This document shows positions 41,753-51,691 of a stretch of 64,000 nt of DNA, piece by piece; positions within the stretch are counted from its first letter, which is position 1, and each line of letters opens with the position of its first letter. Position numbers and translations under genes: made by a program. This stretch comes from Pseudomonas nitroreducens NBRC 12694 (GTDB taxonomy: Bacteria; Pseudomonadota; Gammaproteobacteria; Pseudomonadales; Pseudomonadaceae): the NCBI RefSeq assembly GCF_002091755.1, contig NZ_BDAI01000008.1, forward strand, positions 124,001 through 188,000. The letters are read 5' to 3'. The notes below the pieces were generated by a model. It worked only from the letters and a program-made list of their open reading frames with translations, ran no database searches and was not told where the DNA came from.

Positions 41753-42250
41753 ATGGATGACTTTCACATCGAACGCTGCACGGAGCAGCATATCAGTGGC
41801 CTGTGTACCCTCTACAACGATCCTGCCGTGGCCCGCCAGGTGCTGCAGATGCCGTACCAGGCGCCGGACCTGTGGCGCAAGCGGCTGGTGCTGGATGACG
41901 AGCGCCGGGTAACGCTGATAGCGATGCACCAGGATCAGGTGATCGGCAGCGCGAGCATCGAACAGTTCCCGCGCGTGCGGCGCAGCCATTGCGGCAGCAT
42001 CGGCATGGGCGTCGCGGTTGCCTGGCAGGGCCGCGGCGTCGGCACGCGGCTGCTGGCCGAGTTGCTGGAGGTTGCGGACAACTGGATGGCCCTGCGCCGC
42101 GTCGAGCTGACTGTCTACACCGATAACGCTCCGGCCATCGCGCTGTACCGCAAGTTCGGTTTCGAAGTGGAGGGGCAATTGCGCGAGTACGCCATTCGCG
42201 ACGGCATCTACGCCGACGTGCTGAGCATGGCGCGCCTTCGGGGCAGTTGA
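41753..42250 (+). CDS. GNAT acetyltransferase, YhhY/AaaT-like
   Basis: 165 residues from the ATG at 41753, which follows AAGGAG. The acetyl-CoA loop is [13 protein letters not shown] and the C-terminal part [35 protein letters not shown] strongly resembles E. coli YhhY, reported to N-acetylate phenylalanine and methionine. It is followed by an EamA exporter 84 bases downstream, a pairing that would fit export of an amino acid or its acetyl form, though this is inference. Confidence 0.85.
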   Translation: MDDFHIERCTEQHISGLCTLYNDPAVARQVLQMPYQAPDLWRKRLVLDDERRVTLIAMHQDQVIGSASIEQFPRVRRSHCGSIGMGVAVAWQGRGVGTRLLAELLEVADNWMALRRVELTVYTDNAPAIALYRKFGFEVEGQLREYAIRDGIYADVLSMARLRGS

Positions 42251-42334
42251 CCGTGGACTTTGAAAGTCAGCTGTGGATGGATGTGATTTTCCACCGGCGT
42301 AGTCTGGTGGCTTACCTGCCCTGGAGCTGCCTTG

Positions 42335-43240
42335 ATGAATCCCGCCGCCCTGCTGAACCTGCTCGCCCTGGCCGCCATCTGGGGTGCCAGCTTTCTGTTC
42401 ATGCGCCAGTTGGTGCCGGCCATCGGGGTGATGCCGACGGCCTTCTTCCGCGTCTTTCTGTCCGCCGTCGGGTTGGTGGTGATCCTGCTGGCGATGCGCA
42501 CGCGCTGGGACTTTCGCGGCAAGCTCGGGCGCATCCTGCTCATCGGCGTGATCAGCTCGGGCATCCCGGTACTGATGTACAGCCTGGCGGCGCAGTTCCT
42601 GCCGGCCGGCTACTCGGCGATCTTCAACGCCACTACGCCGCTGATGGGGGTGCTGATCGGCTCGCTGCTCTTCGGCGAGGCGCTGACTGGCGCCAAGTCG
42701 CTGGGTGTGCTGCTGGGGTTGGCAGGCGTAGCGGTGCTGACCCGTGCCGGCCCGGCTCCCTTCGATGCCGGCTTGCTCTGGGGCGCTGCCGCCTGCCTGG
42801 TGGCGACCACCTGCTACGGCTTCGCCGGCTTCATCACCAAGCGCTGGATCAACGACCAGGGCGGGCTGGATTTCGGCGTTTCTGCCCTTGGCAGCCAGAC
42901 CGGCGCGACGCTGTGCCTGCTGCCGTTCTTCCTCGGCACCAGCCTGGACATGCCGCTGGCGCCGCTGCTGGAACCGAAAGTCCTGCTGGCCCTGGCCGGG
43001 TTGGGTTTTCTCTGCACGTCCTTCGCCTATGTCCTGTACTTCCGCCTGCTGGCCAGCATCGGTCCGCTGAAGACCATGACAGTGACTTTCCTGATTCCGC
43101 CCTTCGGCGTGTTCTGGGGCGTGCTGCTGCTGGACGAGTCGCTGTCCTGGGCGCACCTGCAGGGTGGCGTGCTGATCGCCGCGGCGCTGTGGCTGGTGCT
43201 GCGGCCGGCGCCGGTGGCGAAGGTGGAAGCGGCGCGGTGA
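42335..43240 (+). CDS. EamA/DMT-family transporter
   Basis: 301-residue inner-membrane protein with ten membrane segments in two EamA repeats ([20 protein letters not shown] ... [16 protein letters not shown]). The ATG at 42335 is chosen; a TTG one codon upstream is possible. Substrate unknown, probably efflux of a metabolite. It converges on a second EamA gene (43346-44251) across a palindromic repeat. Confidence 0.88.
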   Translation: MNPAALLNLLALAAIWGASFLFMRQLVPAIGVMPTAFFRVFLSAVGLVVILLAMRTRWDFRGKLGRILLIGVISSGIPVLMYSLAAQFLPAGYSAIFNATTPLMGVLIGSLLFGEALTGAKSLGVLLGLAGVAVLTRAGPAPFDAGLLWGAAACLVATTCYGFAGFITKRWINDQGGLDFGVSALGSQTGATLCLLPFFLGTSLDMPLAPLLEPKVLLALAGLGFLCTSFAYVLYFRLLASIGPLKTMTVTFLIPPFGVFWGVLLLDESLSWAHLQGGVLIAAALWLVLRPAPVAKVEAAR

Positions 43241-43281
43241 GGGCTACGGATATTCCCCTGATGGTTTGTGCTGGCGGGTTT

Positions 43282-43329
43282 CCCTCTCCCCAGCCCTCTC
43301 CCTGAAGGGAGAGGGTCAGGGAGAGGGAG
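43282..43329. repeat. CCCTCTCCC palindromic repeat, copy 1
   Basis: Inverted array CCCTCTCC-CCAGCCCTCTCCCTGAA-GGGAGAGGGTCAGGGAGAGGG between two convergent genes. The same motif recurs at 48749-48852 and 60867-60903. It can form a long hairpin and may act as terminator. Confidence 0.75.
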
Positions 43330-43345
43330 CAGGCTCCACGGTGGA

Positions 43346-44251
43346 CTACCCGTTATCCACCGCTTGTGCGTTTCCAGCGCCCCGCGCCGGAGCCGTCTTG
43401 CGAAACACCAGCATCAACCCCACCACGATCAGCCCCATGCCCAGTAGGCCGAGGGCGGACAGGCGATTGCCGAACACCGCGTAATCCATCAGCGCCGTCA
43501 CCGCCGGCACCAGATAGAACAGGCTGGTGACGTTGACCAGATTTCCCGCCGCGATCATCCGGTACAGCAGCACGGTGGCCAGCACCGAGACCATCAGCCC
43601 CATCCACAGCGCGCTGAGGATGAATGCGGCATTCCATTCCACGTGCAGCGGCTGGAAGGGCGCGACGGCAACGCAGAGCATCAGTCCGGCGATGTACTGC
43701 AAGGGCAGGGTGCCCAGCGGGTTCTCGCGGATGTTCTTCTGCAGGATCGAGCCGCCGGTGATCGACAGCAGCGCCAGCAGGCAGCAGGCCAGACCGGCAA
43801 ACGTAAGCCCCGAGAGCCCGATGCTCTGGTAAACCACCATCACCAGCCCGACCAACCCCAGCGCCAGGCCGCCCAGGCGCAGCGCCGAGTGTCGACGTTC
43901 GAGCAGGAAGCTGGTCAGCATCGGCTGCACACCCAGCACCGTGGCGATGACGCCGGGGGTGACGTGCAGGTCCAGCGCCATCAGGTAGAAGATCGGGTAG
44001 ATGCCCAGCATCACCAGGCCGGTGAGCACGGCGTGGCGCACTTGCTTGCGCTCGCGCGGCCAGCGCAGGCCGATCAGCGGGGAAATGGCCAGCAGCGCCA
44101 CCAGTGCGGTGCCGAAGCGAGCGATCAGAAACACCATCGGCGAGGCATGGGCCAGGCCCCACTTGCTGACGATGGCGGCGCTGCTCCACAGCAGCACGAA
44201 CAGGGAAGTACTGGCCAGGGTGGCCAGGGACGAACGGTTGAACGAAATCAT
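43346..44251 (-). CDS. EamA/DMT-family transporter
   Basis: 301 residues from the ATG at 44251 (MISFNRSSLATLAS), ten membrane segments. The first repeat has FVLLWSSAAIVSKWGLAHASPMVFL; the second ends in VSLFYLVPAVTALMDY-like SLFYLVPAVTALMDYAVFG. It differs clearly from the convergent EamA gene, so it is not a recent duplicate. Export substrate unknown. Confidence 0.87.
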   Translation of the reverse strand: MISFNRSSLATLASTSLFVLLWSSAAIVSKWGLAHASPMVFLIARFGTALVALLAISPLIGLRWPRERKQVRHAVLTGLVMLGIYPIFYLMALDLHVTPGVIATVLGVQPMLTSFLLERRHSALRLGGLALGLVGLVMVVYQSIGLSGLTFAGLACCLLALLSITGGSILQKNIRENPLGTLPLQYIAGLMLCVAVAPFQPLHVEWNAAFILSALWMGLMVSVLATVLLYRMIAAGNLVNVTSLFYLVPAVTALMDYAVFGNRLSALGLLGMGLIVVGLMLVFRKTAPARGAGNAQAVDNG

Positions 44252-44362
44252 GCAATGCACCTGTCGTCAGGCAGATCACGACCGGCCTGCGTAGGGCCGG
44301 ACACATACCGGGGCCGCGTCAGTGAGGCGCGGAAAACCAGGCGATGGAAAACGCGGGTGGCG

Positions 44363-44524
44363 TCAGAAGCTCACGCCGGGTGGCGGGTAGGCCGCACCGG
44401 GTGGCGGAGGCGACGCGACAGCGACGACAGGAGGGGGCGGAGGGCAGGCCGCGCCCGCACCCGCGCCGCATGCCGGGGAGGCTGCAGCGATGATTGCCGG
44501 ATCGGGCAACGGGTATCGGGACAT
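44363..44524 (-). other. Unrecognised 53-codon Pro-rich ORF, doubtful
   Basis: Ends in PPPPGAAYPPPGVSF. A TATAGT lies about 50 bases upstream. No Shine-Dalgarno at proper spacing. Low complexity and high GC make chance likely. Confidence 0.15.
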
Positions 44525-44641
44525 GGAAGGCGAACCTGTTCAGTGGTGCAGCAACGGCGCTGCGTGGGCTGACTATAGCGGGCGTTGCGCGAGTAGGCGA
44601 GCCCTGTGCGAGTCGCGCGGCAATCTGCGATTCCTGCGACG

Positions 44642-44676
44642 AAAAACGACAACGCGCGGTCGGAGCCGCGCGTTGT
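44642..44676 (-). terminator. Terminator of polyamine-binding protein gene
   Basis: Stem ACAACGCGCGG / CCGCGCGTTGT with a 6-base loop; on the minus strand it is followed by CGTTTTTC. Confidence 0.85.
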
Positions 44677-44692
44677 GAGGCAAGGGTGACGC

Positions 44693-45868
<1,176 letters not shown>

Positions 45869-45998
45869 TTAACCATTTTGCCGGAACATGGCGAGAGGCC
45901 ATGGCTGCCTGCGGGTCCGCAGACAGCGCATGTGGCCCGAGCCGTACCGAGTTGGCACGGCAGGTAGGAGACCGCCCCGCAGAGGGGCGGAATAGAGC

Positions 45999-46973
45999 TT
46001 ACTGGACCAGTTCCTGGTCCTCGAACAGACCGTCGAACAGCATACTGGAGAGGTAGCGTTCGCCGGAGTCCGGCAGCACCACGACAATGGTCTTGCCCTG
46101 CATGTTCGGTTCTTCGGCCAGCTTCACCGCGGCGGCCATTGCGGCACCGCTGGAGATGCCGCAGAGGATGCCTTCTTCCTGCATCAGGCGCAGGGCCATG
46201 TTCTTGGCGTCTTCGTCGGCGATGGTGGCAACGCGGTCGACCAGGGACAGGTCGAGGTTCTTCGGCACGAAACCGGCACCGATGCCCTGGATCTTGTGCG
46301 GGCTGGGCTTGACCTCTTCGCCGGCCAGGGTCTGGCTGATCACCGGCGAGCCGACAGGCTCCACGGCCACCGAGAGGATCGGCTTGCCCCTGGTGTTCTT
46401 GATGTAGCGCGACACGCCGGTGAGGGTGCCGCCGGTGCCGACGCCGGCCACCAGCACGTCCACCGCGCCGTCGGTGTCGTTCCAGATTTCCGGGCCGGTG
46501 GTCTTCTCGTGGATCGCCGGGTTCGCCGGGTTGTCGAACTGCGCCGGCATGAAGTACTTCGCCGGGTCGCTGGCGAGGATTTCCTCGGCCTTGGCGATGG
46601 CGCCCTTCATGCCCTTGGCCGGCTCGGTCAGCACCAGCTCGGCGCCCAGGGCCTTGAGCACCTTGCGGCGCTCCAGGCTCATCGAGGCGGGCATGGTGAG
46701 GATCATCTTGTAGCCGCGGGCGGCGGCGACGAAGGCCAGGCCGATGCCGGTGTTGCCGGAGGTCGGCTCGACGATGGTCATGCCCGGCTTCAGGCGGCCG
46801 CTGGATTCGGCGTCCCAGATCATGTTGGCGCCGATCCGGCACTTCACCGAGTAACCGGGGTTGCGGCCTTCGATCTTGGCCAGGATGGTGACGCCGCGCG
46901 GGGCGATGCGGTTGATCTGGACCAGCGGCGTATTGCCGATGGACTGCGCGTTGTCGGCGTAGATGCGGCTCAT
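45999..46973 (-). CDS. cysK: Cysteine synthase A (O-acetylserine sulfhydrylase)
   Basis: 324-residue PLP enzyme making cysteine from O-acetylserine and sulfide. The PLP Lys is K44 in YSVKCR, and the phosphate-binding loop PTSGNTGIG and GTGGTLTG follow. A GC-rich hairpin without a T-run lies after the stop (about 45971-45991). The neighbourhood with a polyamine-binding protein is also known in PAO1 (PA2709-2711, from memory). Confidence 0.96.
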   Translation of the reverse strand: MSRIYADNAQSIGNTPLVQINRIAPRGVTILAKIEGRNPGYSVKCRIGANMIWDAESSGRLKPGMTIVEPTSGNTGIGLAFVAAARGYKMILTMPASMSLERRKVLKALGAELVLTEPAKGMKGAIAKAEEILASDPAKYFMPAQFDNPANPAIHEKTTGPEIWNDTDGAVDVLVAGVGTGGTLTGVSRYIKNTRGKPILSVAVEPVGSPVISQTLAGEEVKPSPHKIQGIGAGFVPKNLDLSLVDRVATIADEDAKNMALRLMQEEGILCGISSGAAMAAAVKLAEEPNMQGKTIVVVLPDSGERYLSSMLFDGLFEDQELVQ

Positions 46974-47053
46974 GATGCGTTCCTTAGGTTGGAGCGGTGC
47001 AGACCCAGCAGCCTATGCCCGGCGGGCGTTCGCGTCCAGTCGAGGCGCCCAGC

Positions 47054-47254
47054 TCAGTCGGGCTGCGCGTCGCTGAAGATGGCCTCGATGGGCAGGCTGA
47101 AAACCCGGGCTATACGAAAGGCCAGCGGCAGGCTGGGGTCGAACTTGCCACTCTCGATGGCGATCACGCTCTGCCGCGAAACCCCCAGTTGCGTGGCGAG
47201 GTCCTGCTGGCTCCAGCCGTGCTCGGCGCGCAGTTCCTTGAGGCGATTGTGCAT
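47054..47254 (-). CDS. Small XRE-family HTH regulator
   Basis: 66-residue DNA-binding protein that is little more than one helix-turn-helix (about 5-55: LKELRAEHGWSQQDLATQLGVSRQSVIAIESGKFDPSLPLAFRIARVF). It resembles small regulators encoded beside multi-pass membrane proteins. It lies 18 bases after its membrane partner on the same strand. Likely binds the palindromes at 47677-47719 upstream of the operon (inference). Confidence 0.9.
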   Translation of the reverse strand: MHNRLKELRAEHGWSQQDLATQLGVSRQSVIAIESGKFDPSLPLAFRIARVFSLPIEAIFSDAQPD

Positions 47255-47272
47255 GGCTGCTCCTCAGCTCAT

Positions 47273-47662
47273 TCAGACGAAGCGGCGGCGCAGCAGTACC
47301 ACGGCGACGCCGTAGGCGGCCCAGAACAGCGGGAAGGCGAGGATCACCGGGAAGCGCGGCCAGGCGGCGTATTGTTCGAGGAAGCCCCAGGCGCTGAACA
47401 GCCCGACCACCACGCCGCCGGCCAGCATCGCCGCGCGGGACAGGAGGAAACGCAGGAATTCGTCCGGCTCGCTGCGCAGGTAGCGGTCGAACACGTAGAG
47501 CATCGCCAGCAGCGGCAACGCCGGAGAGGCGGCGGCCAGGACGCGCAGGGCATAAGGCAGCTGCTGCAGGTCCAGCCCCCAGCTGATCAGCGCCACCAGG
47601 GCGGAGTAGATGAACATGAGGGCGGCACAGGACAGGGTATAGCGGCGCAGAGCGGGATTCAT
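47273..47662 (-). CDS. Four-helix membrane protein paired with XRE regulator
   Basis: 129 residues with four predicted membrane segments (ALMFIYSALVALISWGL; VLAAASPALPLLAMLYVF; AAMLAGGVVVGLFSAWGFL; FPVILAFPLFWAAYGVAVVLL). A cytoplasmic loop RYLRSEPDEFLRFLLSR lies between helices 2 and 3. This matches the DUF2178-like partners of small XRE regulators. Function unknown. First gene of a two-gene operon preceded by an AGGAGA site and two operator-like repeats. Confidence 0.8.
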   Translation of the reverse strand: MNPALRRYTLSCAALMFIYSALVALISWGLDLQQLPYALRVLAAASPALPLLAMLYVFDRYLRSEPDEFLRFLLSRAAMLAGGVVVGLFSAWGFLEQYAAWPRFPVILAFPLFWAAYGVAVVLLRRRFV

Positions 47663-47676
47663 CGCGGTCTCCTTGT

Positions 47677-47719
47677 GATGTAAAGTTAACTTAACATCGA
47701 GAATTCTGCGATGTAAAGT
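47677..47719. promoter_or_regulatory. Tandem operators upstream of the XRE/membrane operon
   Basis: A 22-bp imperfect palindrome (GATGTAAAGTT at 47677-47687 facing AACTTAACATC at 47688-47698, one mismatch per half) sits just before the ribosome site. GATGTAAAGT repeats at 47710-47719, 33 bp away (three helical turns). It is AT-rich in a GC-rich region. This is a strong candidate for autoregulation by the XRE protein. Confidence 0.65.
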
Positions 47720-47893
47720 AAGCTTGTCATTAACGAGTCAATCGCGATCAGTCGCCCCCTGACCCGCCATTCAATGACTGAATGCCGCGTCTGCGTTCAC
47801 ACTCGCCTTGGGTGCGCGGTATAGTCGCAGCTTGTCCGACCACTCGCCCGGCCCGGCAGAACGCCCGGCCCGCTATCGTTCGAGGATTCACCG

Positions 47894-48739
47894 ATGAAGT
47901 TCGAAGGCACCCAGTCCTACGTCGCCACCGACGACCTCAAGCTGGCGGTCAACGCCGCCATCACCCTGCAGCGCCCGCTGCTGGTGAAAGGCGAGCCGGG
48001 TACCGGCAAGACCATGCTCGCCGAGCAGCTGGCGGAGTCCTTCGGCGCCAAGCTGATCACCTGGCATATCAAGTCCACTACCAAAGCCCACCAGGGCCTC
48101 TACGAGTACGACGCGGTCAGCCGCCTGCGTGACTCGCAGCTGGGCGTGGACAAGGTCCACGACGTGCGCAACTACATCAAGAAGGGCAAGCTCTGGGAGG
48201 CCTTCGAGGCCGAAGAGCGCGTGATCCTGCTGATCGACGAGATCGACAAGGCCGACATCGAGTTCCCCAACGACCTGTTGCAGGAACTCGACAAGATGGA
48301 GTTCTTCGTTTACGAAACCAACGAAACCATCAAGGCCAAGCAGCGCCCGATCATCATCATCACCTCCAACAACGAGAAGGAACTGCCGGACGCCTTCCTG
48401 CGCCGCTGCTTCTTCCACTACATCGCCTTCCCCGACCGCGAGACCCTGCAGAAGATCGTCGACGTGCACTACCCGAAGATCAGCGGCACGCTGGTCAGCG
48501 AGGCGCTGGACATCTTCTTCGACGTGCGCAAGGTGCCGGGCCTGAAGAAGAAGCCCTCCACCTCCGAACTGGTGGACTGGCTGAAGCTGCTGATGGCCGA
48601 CAACATCGGCGAAGCCGTGCTGCGCGAACGCGACCCCACCAAGGCCATCCCGCCGCTGGCTGGCGCCCTGGTGAAGAACGAGCAGGACGTTCAATTGCTT
48701 GAGCGTCTTGCCTTCATGAGCCGCCGCGCGAGTCGCTGA
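47894..48739 (+). CDS. MoxR-type AAA+ ATPase
   Basis: 281 residues. Walker A is G33-EPGTGKT-40, Walker B is VILLIDEIDKAD, sensor 1 is IIITSNNEKELPDAF. MoxR ATPases remodel or load cofactors into partner enzymes together with VWA proteins. The VWA partner follows 144 bases downstream on the same strand. No obvious client metalloenzyme operon is next to them in this window. Similar to PA2707 of P. aeruginosa from memory. Confidence 0.92.
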   Translation: MKFEGTQSYVATDDLKLAVNAAITLQRPLLVKGEPGTGKTMLAEQLAESFGAKLITWHIKSTTKAHQGLYEYDAVSRLRDSQLGVDKVHDVRNYIKKGKLWEAFEAEERVILLIDEIDKADIEFPNDLLQELDKMEFFVYETNETIKAKQRPIIIITSNNEKELPDAFLRRCFFHYIAFPDRETLQKIVDVHYPKISGTLVSEALDIFFDVRKVPGLKKKPSTSELVDWLKLLMADNIGEAVLRERDPTKAIPPLAGALVKNEQDVQLLERLAFMSRRASR

Positions 48740-48748
48740 GGCTCTTAC

Positions 48749-48852
48749 TCCCTCTCTCTTCAGGGAGAGGGCCGGGGAGAGGGAAATGGCCCCGTGCCGT
48801 GCTTGCCCTCTCCCTAACCCTGGCTACGCGCCCCGCTCCGAAGGGAGAGGGG
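48749..48852. repeat. CCCTCTCCC palindromic repeat, copy 2
   Basis: CTCCCTCTCTCTTCAGGGAG with GGCCGGGGAGAGGG, then after ~35 bases GCCCTCTCCCTAACCC and GAAGGGAGAGGG. Larger version of the repeat at 43282-43329. It fills the gap between the moxR-like and VWA genes and could reduce expression of the latter. Confidence 0.75.
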
Positions 48853-48883
48853 ACCGTTACTTGCGATTTCCGAGGGCATCTCC

Positions 48884-50065
48884 ATGCTGCTCAACCTGTT
48901 CAACGAAATGCGCGCGGCCAAGGTGCCGGTGTCGGTGCGAGAGCTGCTCGACCTGATCGATGCGCTCAAGCACCGCGTCGTGTTCGCCGACATGGACGAG
49001 TTCTACTACCTCGCCCGCACCATCATGGTGAAGGACGAGCGCCATTTCGATAAGTTCGACCGGGCCTTCGGCGCCTACTTCAAGGGCCTGGAAAAGCTCG
49101 ACGACCACCTCAAGGCGCTGATCCCCGAAGAGTGGCTGCGCAAGGAATTCGAGCGCCTGCTGACCGACGAGGAGCGTGCGCAGATCCAGTCCCTGGGTGG
49201 CCTGGACAAGCTCATCGAGGAATTCAAGAAGCGCCTCGAGGAGCAGAAGGAACGCCACGCCGGCGGCAACAAGTGGATCGGCACCGGCGGCACCAGCCCG
49301 TTCGGCTCCGGTGGCTTCAACCCCGAAGGCATCCGCGTCGGCGACGCCGGCAAGCGCCAGGGCAAGGCCGCCAAGGTCTGGGACCAGCGCGAGTACAAGA
49401 ACCTCGACGACCAGGTCGAGTTGGGCACGCGCAACATCAAGATCGCCCTGCGCCGCCTGCGCAAGTTCGCCCGCGAGGGCGCGGCGGAAGAGCTGGATAT
49501 CGACGGCACCATCGACCACACCGCCAAGGACGCCGGCCTGCTCAACATCCAGATGCGCCCGGAGCGCCGCAACACCGTGAAGCTCCTGCTGCTGCTGGAT
49601 ATCGGCGGTTCGATGGACGCCCACGTGAAGGTCTGCGAGGAACTGTTCTCGGCCTGCAAGACCGAGTTCAAGCACCTCGAATACTTCTACTTCCACAACT
49701 TCATCTACGAGTCGGTGTGGAAAAACAACCTGCGCCGCTCCAGCGAACGCACCGCCACCTTCGACCTGCTGCACAAGTACGGACCGGACTACAAGGTGGT
49801 GTTCGTCGGCGACGCCGCCATGGCGCCCTACGAGATCACCCAGGCCGGCGGCAGCGTCGAGCACTGGAACGAGGAAGCCGGCTACGTCTGGATGCAGCGC
49901 TTCATGGAGAAGTACAAGAAACTCATCTGGATCAACCCCTACCCCAAGGACACCTGGAACTACACCGCCTCCACCGGCCTCGTGCGCGAGCTGGTGAAGG
50001 AGCAGATGTTCCCGCTGACCCTGAGCGGCCTGGAAGAGGGCATGCGCTTTCTCTCCCGTGGTTGA
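48884..50065 (+). CDS. VWA-domain (CoxE-like) protein
   Basis: 393 residues. A helical N-terminal region (1-110) with many charged residues precedes a Gly-rich linker (about 124-150, GTGGTSPFGSGGF) and a C-terminal von Willebrand A domain. The metal site motif reads D239-I-G-G-S rather than DxSxS, retaining the first Asp and last Ser. It acts with the MoxR ATPase upstream as a probable chaperone pair; client unknown. Confidence 0.9.
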   Translation: MLLNLFNEMRAAKVPVSVRELLDLIDALKHRVVFADMDEFYYLARTIMVKDERHFDKFDRAFGAYFKGLEKLDDHLKALIPEEWLRKEFERLLTDEERAQIQSLGGLDKLIEEFKKRLEEQKERHAGGNKWIGTGGTSPFGSGGFNPEGIRVGDAGKRQGKAAKVWDQREYKNLDDQVELGTRNIKIALRRLRKFAREGAAEELDIDGTIDHTAKDAGLLNIQMRPERRNTVKLLLLLDIGGSMDAHVKVCEELFSACKTEFKHLEYFYFHNFIYESVWKNNLRRSSERTATFDLLHKYGPDYKVVFVGDAAMAPYEITQAGGSVEHWNEEAGYVWMQRFMEKYKKLIWINPYPKDTWNYTASTGLVRELVKEQMFPLTLSGLEEGMRFLSRG

Positions 50066-50273
50066 GCCCCGGAACGGTGCGCACGCACCGTTCCGATGTC
50101 CGCAAAGGTAACCCTGCCGCGGAGTCTCGAAACTTCCACATCGCGCCCTAGGCCCCGTAAGATGGGGATCGATCCGGCCACGCTGGGTGGCCGGCACGCA
50201 ACTTGCCTGCTCCTGACCTGTCCCCGTGCTGGTAACACAGGCGGGGCGCCGTAGCGTCTACGATGGGCATCGA

Positions 50274-51293
50274 ATGAATCCTCTGACCTTCTCCCGCTCC
50301 ACCTGGCTCAACTCCCTGCACATGACGTCGCTGACCGTCGCGCTGATGGAGTCCGAGGGGCACAGCCGCGAGTCCATCCTCGAGGGCAGTGGCATCACCG
50401 GCGACGACCTGCTCGACCTGCGTCGGCTGGTCAGCCCCTGGCAGGAACAGCAGGTCTTCAGCAATGTGCAGAATCTCGCCGGCGAGCCCGCACTCGGCCT
50501 GCGCCTGGGCGTGCGCACGCGGATCACTGCCTATGGCCTGCTCGGCTATGCGCTGATCTCTGCGCCGACCCTGGGCGAGGCGCTGCGCATCGGCCTGAGT
50601 TACCCGGTGTTGCTGGGCACCTACTTCCACCTGGCGCTGGAAGTGGATGGCGACATGGCCTGGCTGGTCGCCACCGGCTATGGCGAGGAAGAAGCGATGC
50701 GTCCGTTCAACACCGAGTTGTGCCTGGGCTCGCTGAAAGTGGCCTGCGCCGACCTGCTCGGCCAGCCGTTGCCACTGGTGCGCGCAGAGTTCGACTACGA
50801 AGGTCCGGTCGATCGCCGCGCGGCCTACGCCACGTTGTTTGGCTGCCAGTTGGGTTTCAACTGCTCGCGCAGCGCCATCGGTTTCCCTGCCAGTTGGCTG
50901 GACATGCGCCTGCCTCTGGCGGATGCCGTGACGCACCGTGAGATGCTGGAGCAGTGCCGACGCCAGAACATCGACCTGGCAGCCCGCCGCGCCTGGCTGG
51001 ACAAGGTCCGCGCAATACTCGGCGAACGCCTGCAGGAGCCGCCGGGCCTGGAAGAACTGGCGCGCCGCCTCAACTGCTCCTCGCGCAGCCTGCGCCGCCA
51101 CCTGCAGCAACAGCAGACCAGCTACCAGCAATTGCTCGACGAATTACGCTTCGCCCGTGCCAAGGAACTGCTGCAGGACGGCGACATGCCGATCTACCGC
51201 ATCGCCGAGGAGCTGGGCTTCAGCGAGACGGCCAGCCTGCGCCACGCCTTCCAGCGCTGGAGCGGACAGCCGCCCAGTCACTTCCGTGCATAA
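50274..51293 (+). CDS. AraC-family transcriptional regulator
   Basis: 339 residues with an N-terminal Arabinose_bd-type domain (ARMS/OruR-like, about 20-200) and a C-terminal double HTH (about 245-335: LEELARRLNCSSRSLRRHLQQQ and IYRIAEELGFSETASLRHAFQRWSG). ATG 50274 is chosen; the frame is open 16 codons upstream without support. It resembles regulators of amino acid or fatty-compound catabolism. Target genes unknown; the next gene (DUF3079) is on the same strand. Confidence 0.88.
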   Translation: MNPLTFSRSTWLNSLHMTSLTVALMESEGHSRESILEGSGITGDDLLDLRRLVSPWQEQQVFSNVQNLAGEPALGLRLGVRTRITAYGLLGYALISAPTLGEALRIGLSYPVLLGTYFHLALEVDGDMAWLVATGYGEEEAMRPFNTELCLGSLKVACADLLGQPLPLVRAEFDYEGPVDRRAAYATLFGCQLGFNCSRSAIGFPASWLDMRLPLADAVTHREMLEQCRRQNIDLAARRAWLDKVRAILGERLQEPPGLEELARRLNCSSRSLRRHLQQQQTSYQQLLDELRFARAKELLQDGDMPIYRIAEELGFSETASLRHAFQRWSGQPPSHFRA

Positions 51294-51400
51294 ACGCCGC
51301 GCGTGAAATTTCCCTCGGGCTTGTCGTGGATCAAGGAGCCCTTGGATGTCCTGGGCATAGCCTTGAAGAATCCCACAAGGAAACCTCCGAGGGCCTGACC

Positions 51401-51616
51401 ATGGCCAAGAAATTCCCGCTCAACCCGCCGCACCCCGAGCGCATCTGCTGGGGCTGCGACCGTTATTGCCCGGCCACCAACCTGGCCTGTGGCAACGGTG
51501 CGGACCGCACCATGCACCCGGCCGAGATGCTCGGCGATGACTGGTATCAATTCGGTGACTGGGGTATCGAGGCGCCGAAAACGATTTCTGCCGTGCAACT
51601 GGAGCCTTCCAGCTAG
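51401..51616 (+). CDS. DUF3079 small Cys-rich protein
   Basis: 71 residues with PERICWGCDRYCPATNLACGNG, four Cys that could bind metal, then MHPAEMLGDDWYQF. This is the DUF3079 pattern. The ATG at 51401 has an AAGGAAACCTCCGAGGG stretch upstream. No function known. A symmetrical terminator follows. Confidence 0.85.
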   Translation: MAKKFPLNPPHPERICWGCDRYCPATNLACGNGADRTMHPAEMLGDDWYQFGDWGIEAPKTISAVQLEPSS

Positions 51617-51648
51617 CGCACACCCGCGCCGTTGCGGCGCCGGCCATG

Positions 51649-51686
51649 AAAAAGCGCGCACTCCCTCCCCGGAATGCGCGCTTTTT
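51649..51686. terminator. Bidirectional terminator
   Basis: AAAAAGCGCGCA / TGCGCGCTTTTT with a 14-base loop, serving the DUF3079 gene and the convergent lipoprotein gene. Confidence 0.9.
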
Positions 51687-51691
51687 CGTCA

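Larger units (their letters stand above)
44252..44692. other. 441-base gap without a recognised gene
   Basis: The gap between the EamA gene and the polyamine-binding protein gene (both minus strand) is GC-rich. It holds the terminator at 44642-44676 and a 53-codon Pro/Ala-rich minus-strand ORF (44363-44524, MSRYPLPDPAIIAAA...) without a good ribosome site. I do not recognise that ORF and do not call it a gene. Confidence 0.5.

Noticed and set aside
39995..42250. 751-codon plus-strand open frame across aceK
   Set aside because: It is antisense to the well-conserved aceK gene; only its last 166 codons (from 41753) are a real GNAT gene. The rest is a mirror frame of GC-rich coding DNA.
41612..43156. 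515-codon upstream extension of aceK
   Set aside because: It runs antisense through the GNAT and EamA genes and has low-complexity His/Gln/Arg composition. AceK homologues start at MAQHWPATE (41611).
43240..43345. Possible CRISPR-like array of short repeats
   Set aside because: The repeats are inverted palindromic halves without regular unique spacers, and no cas gene is present.
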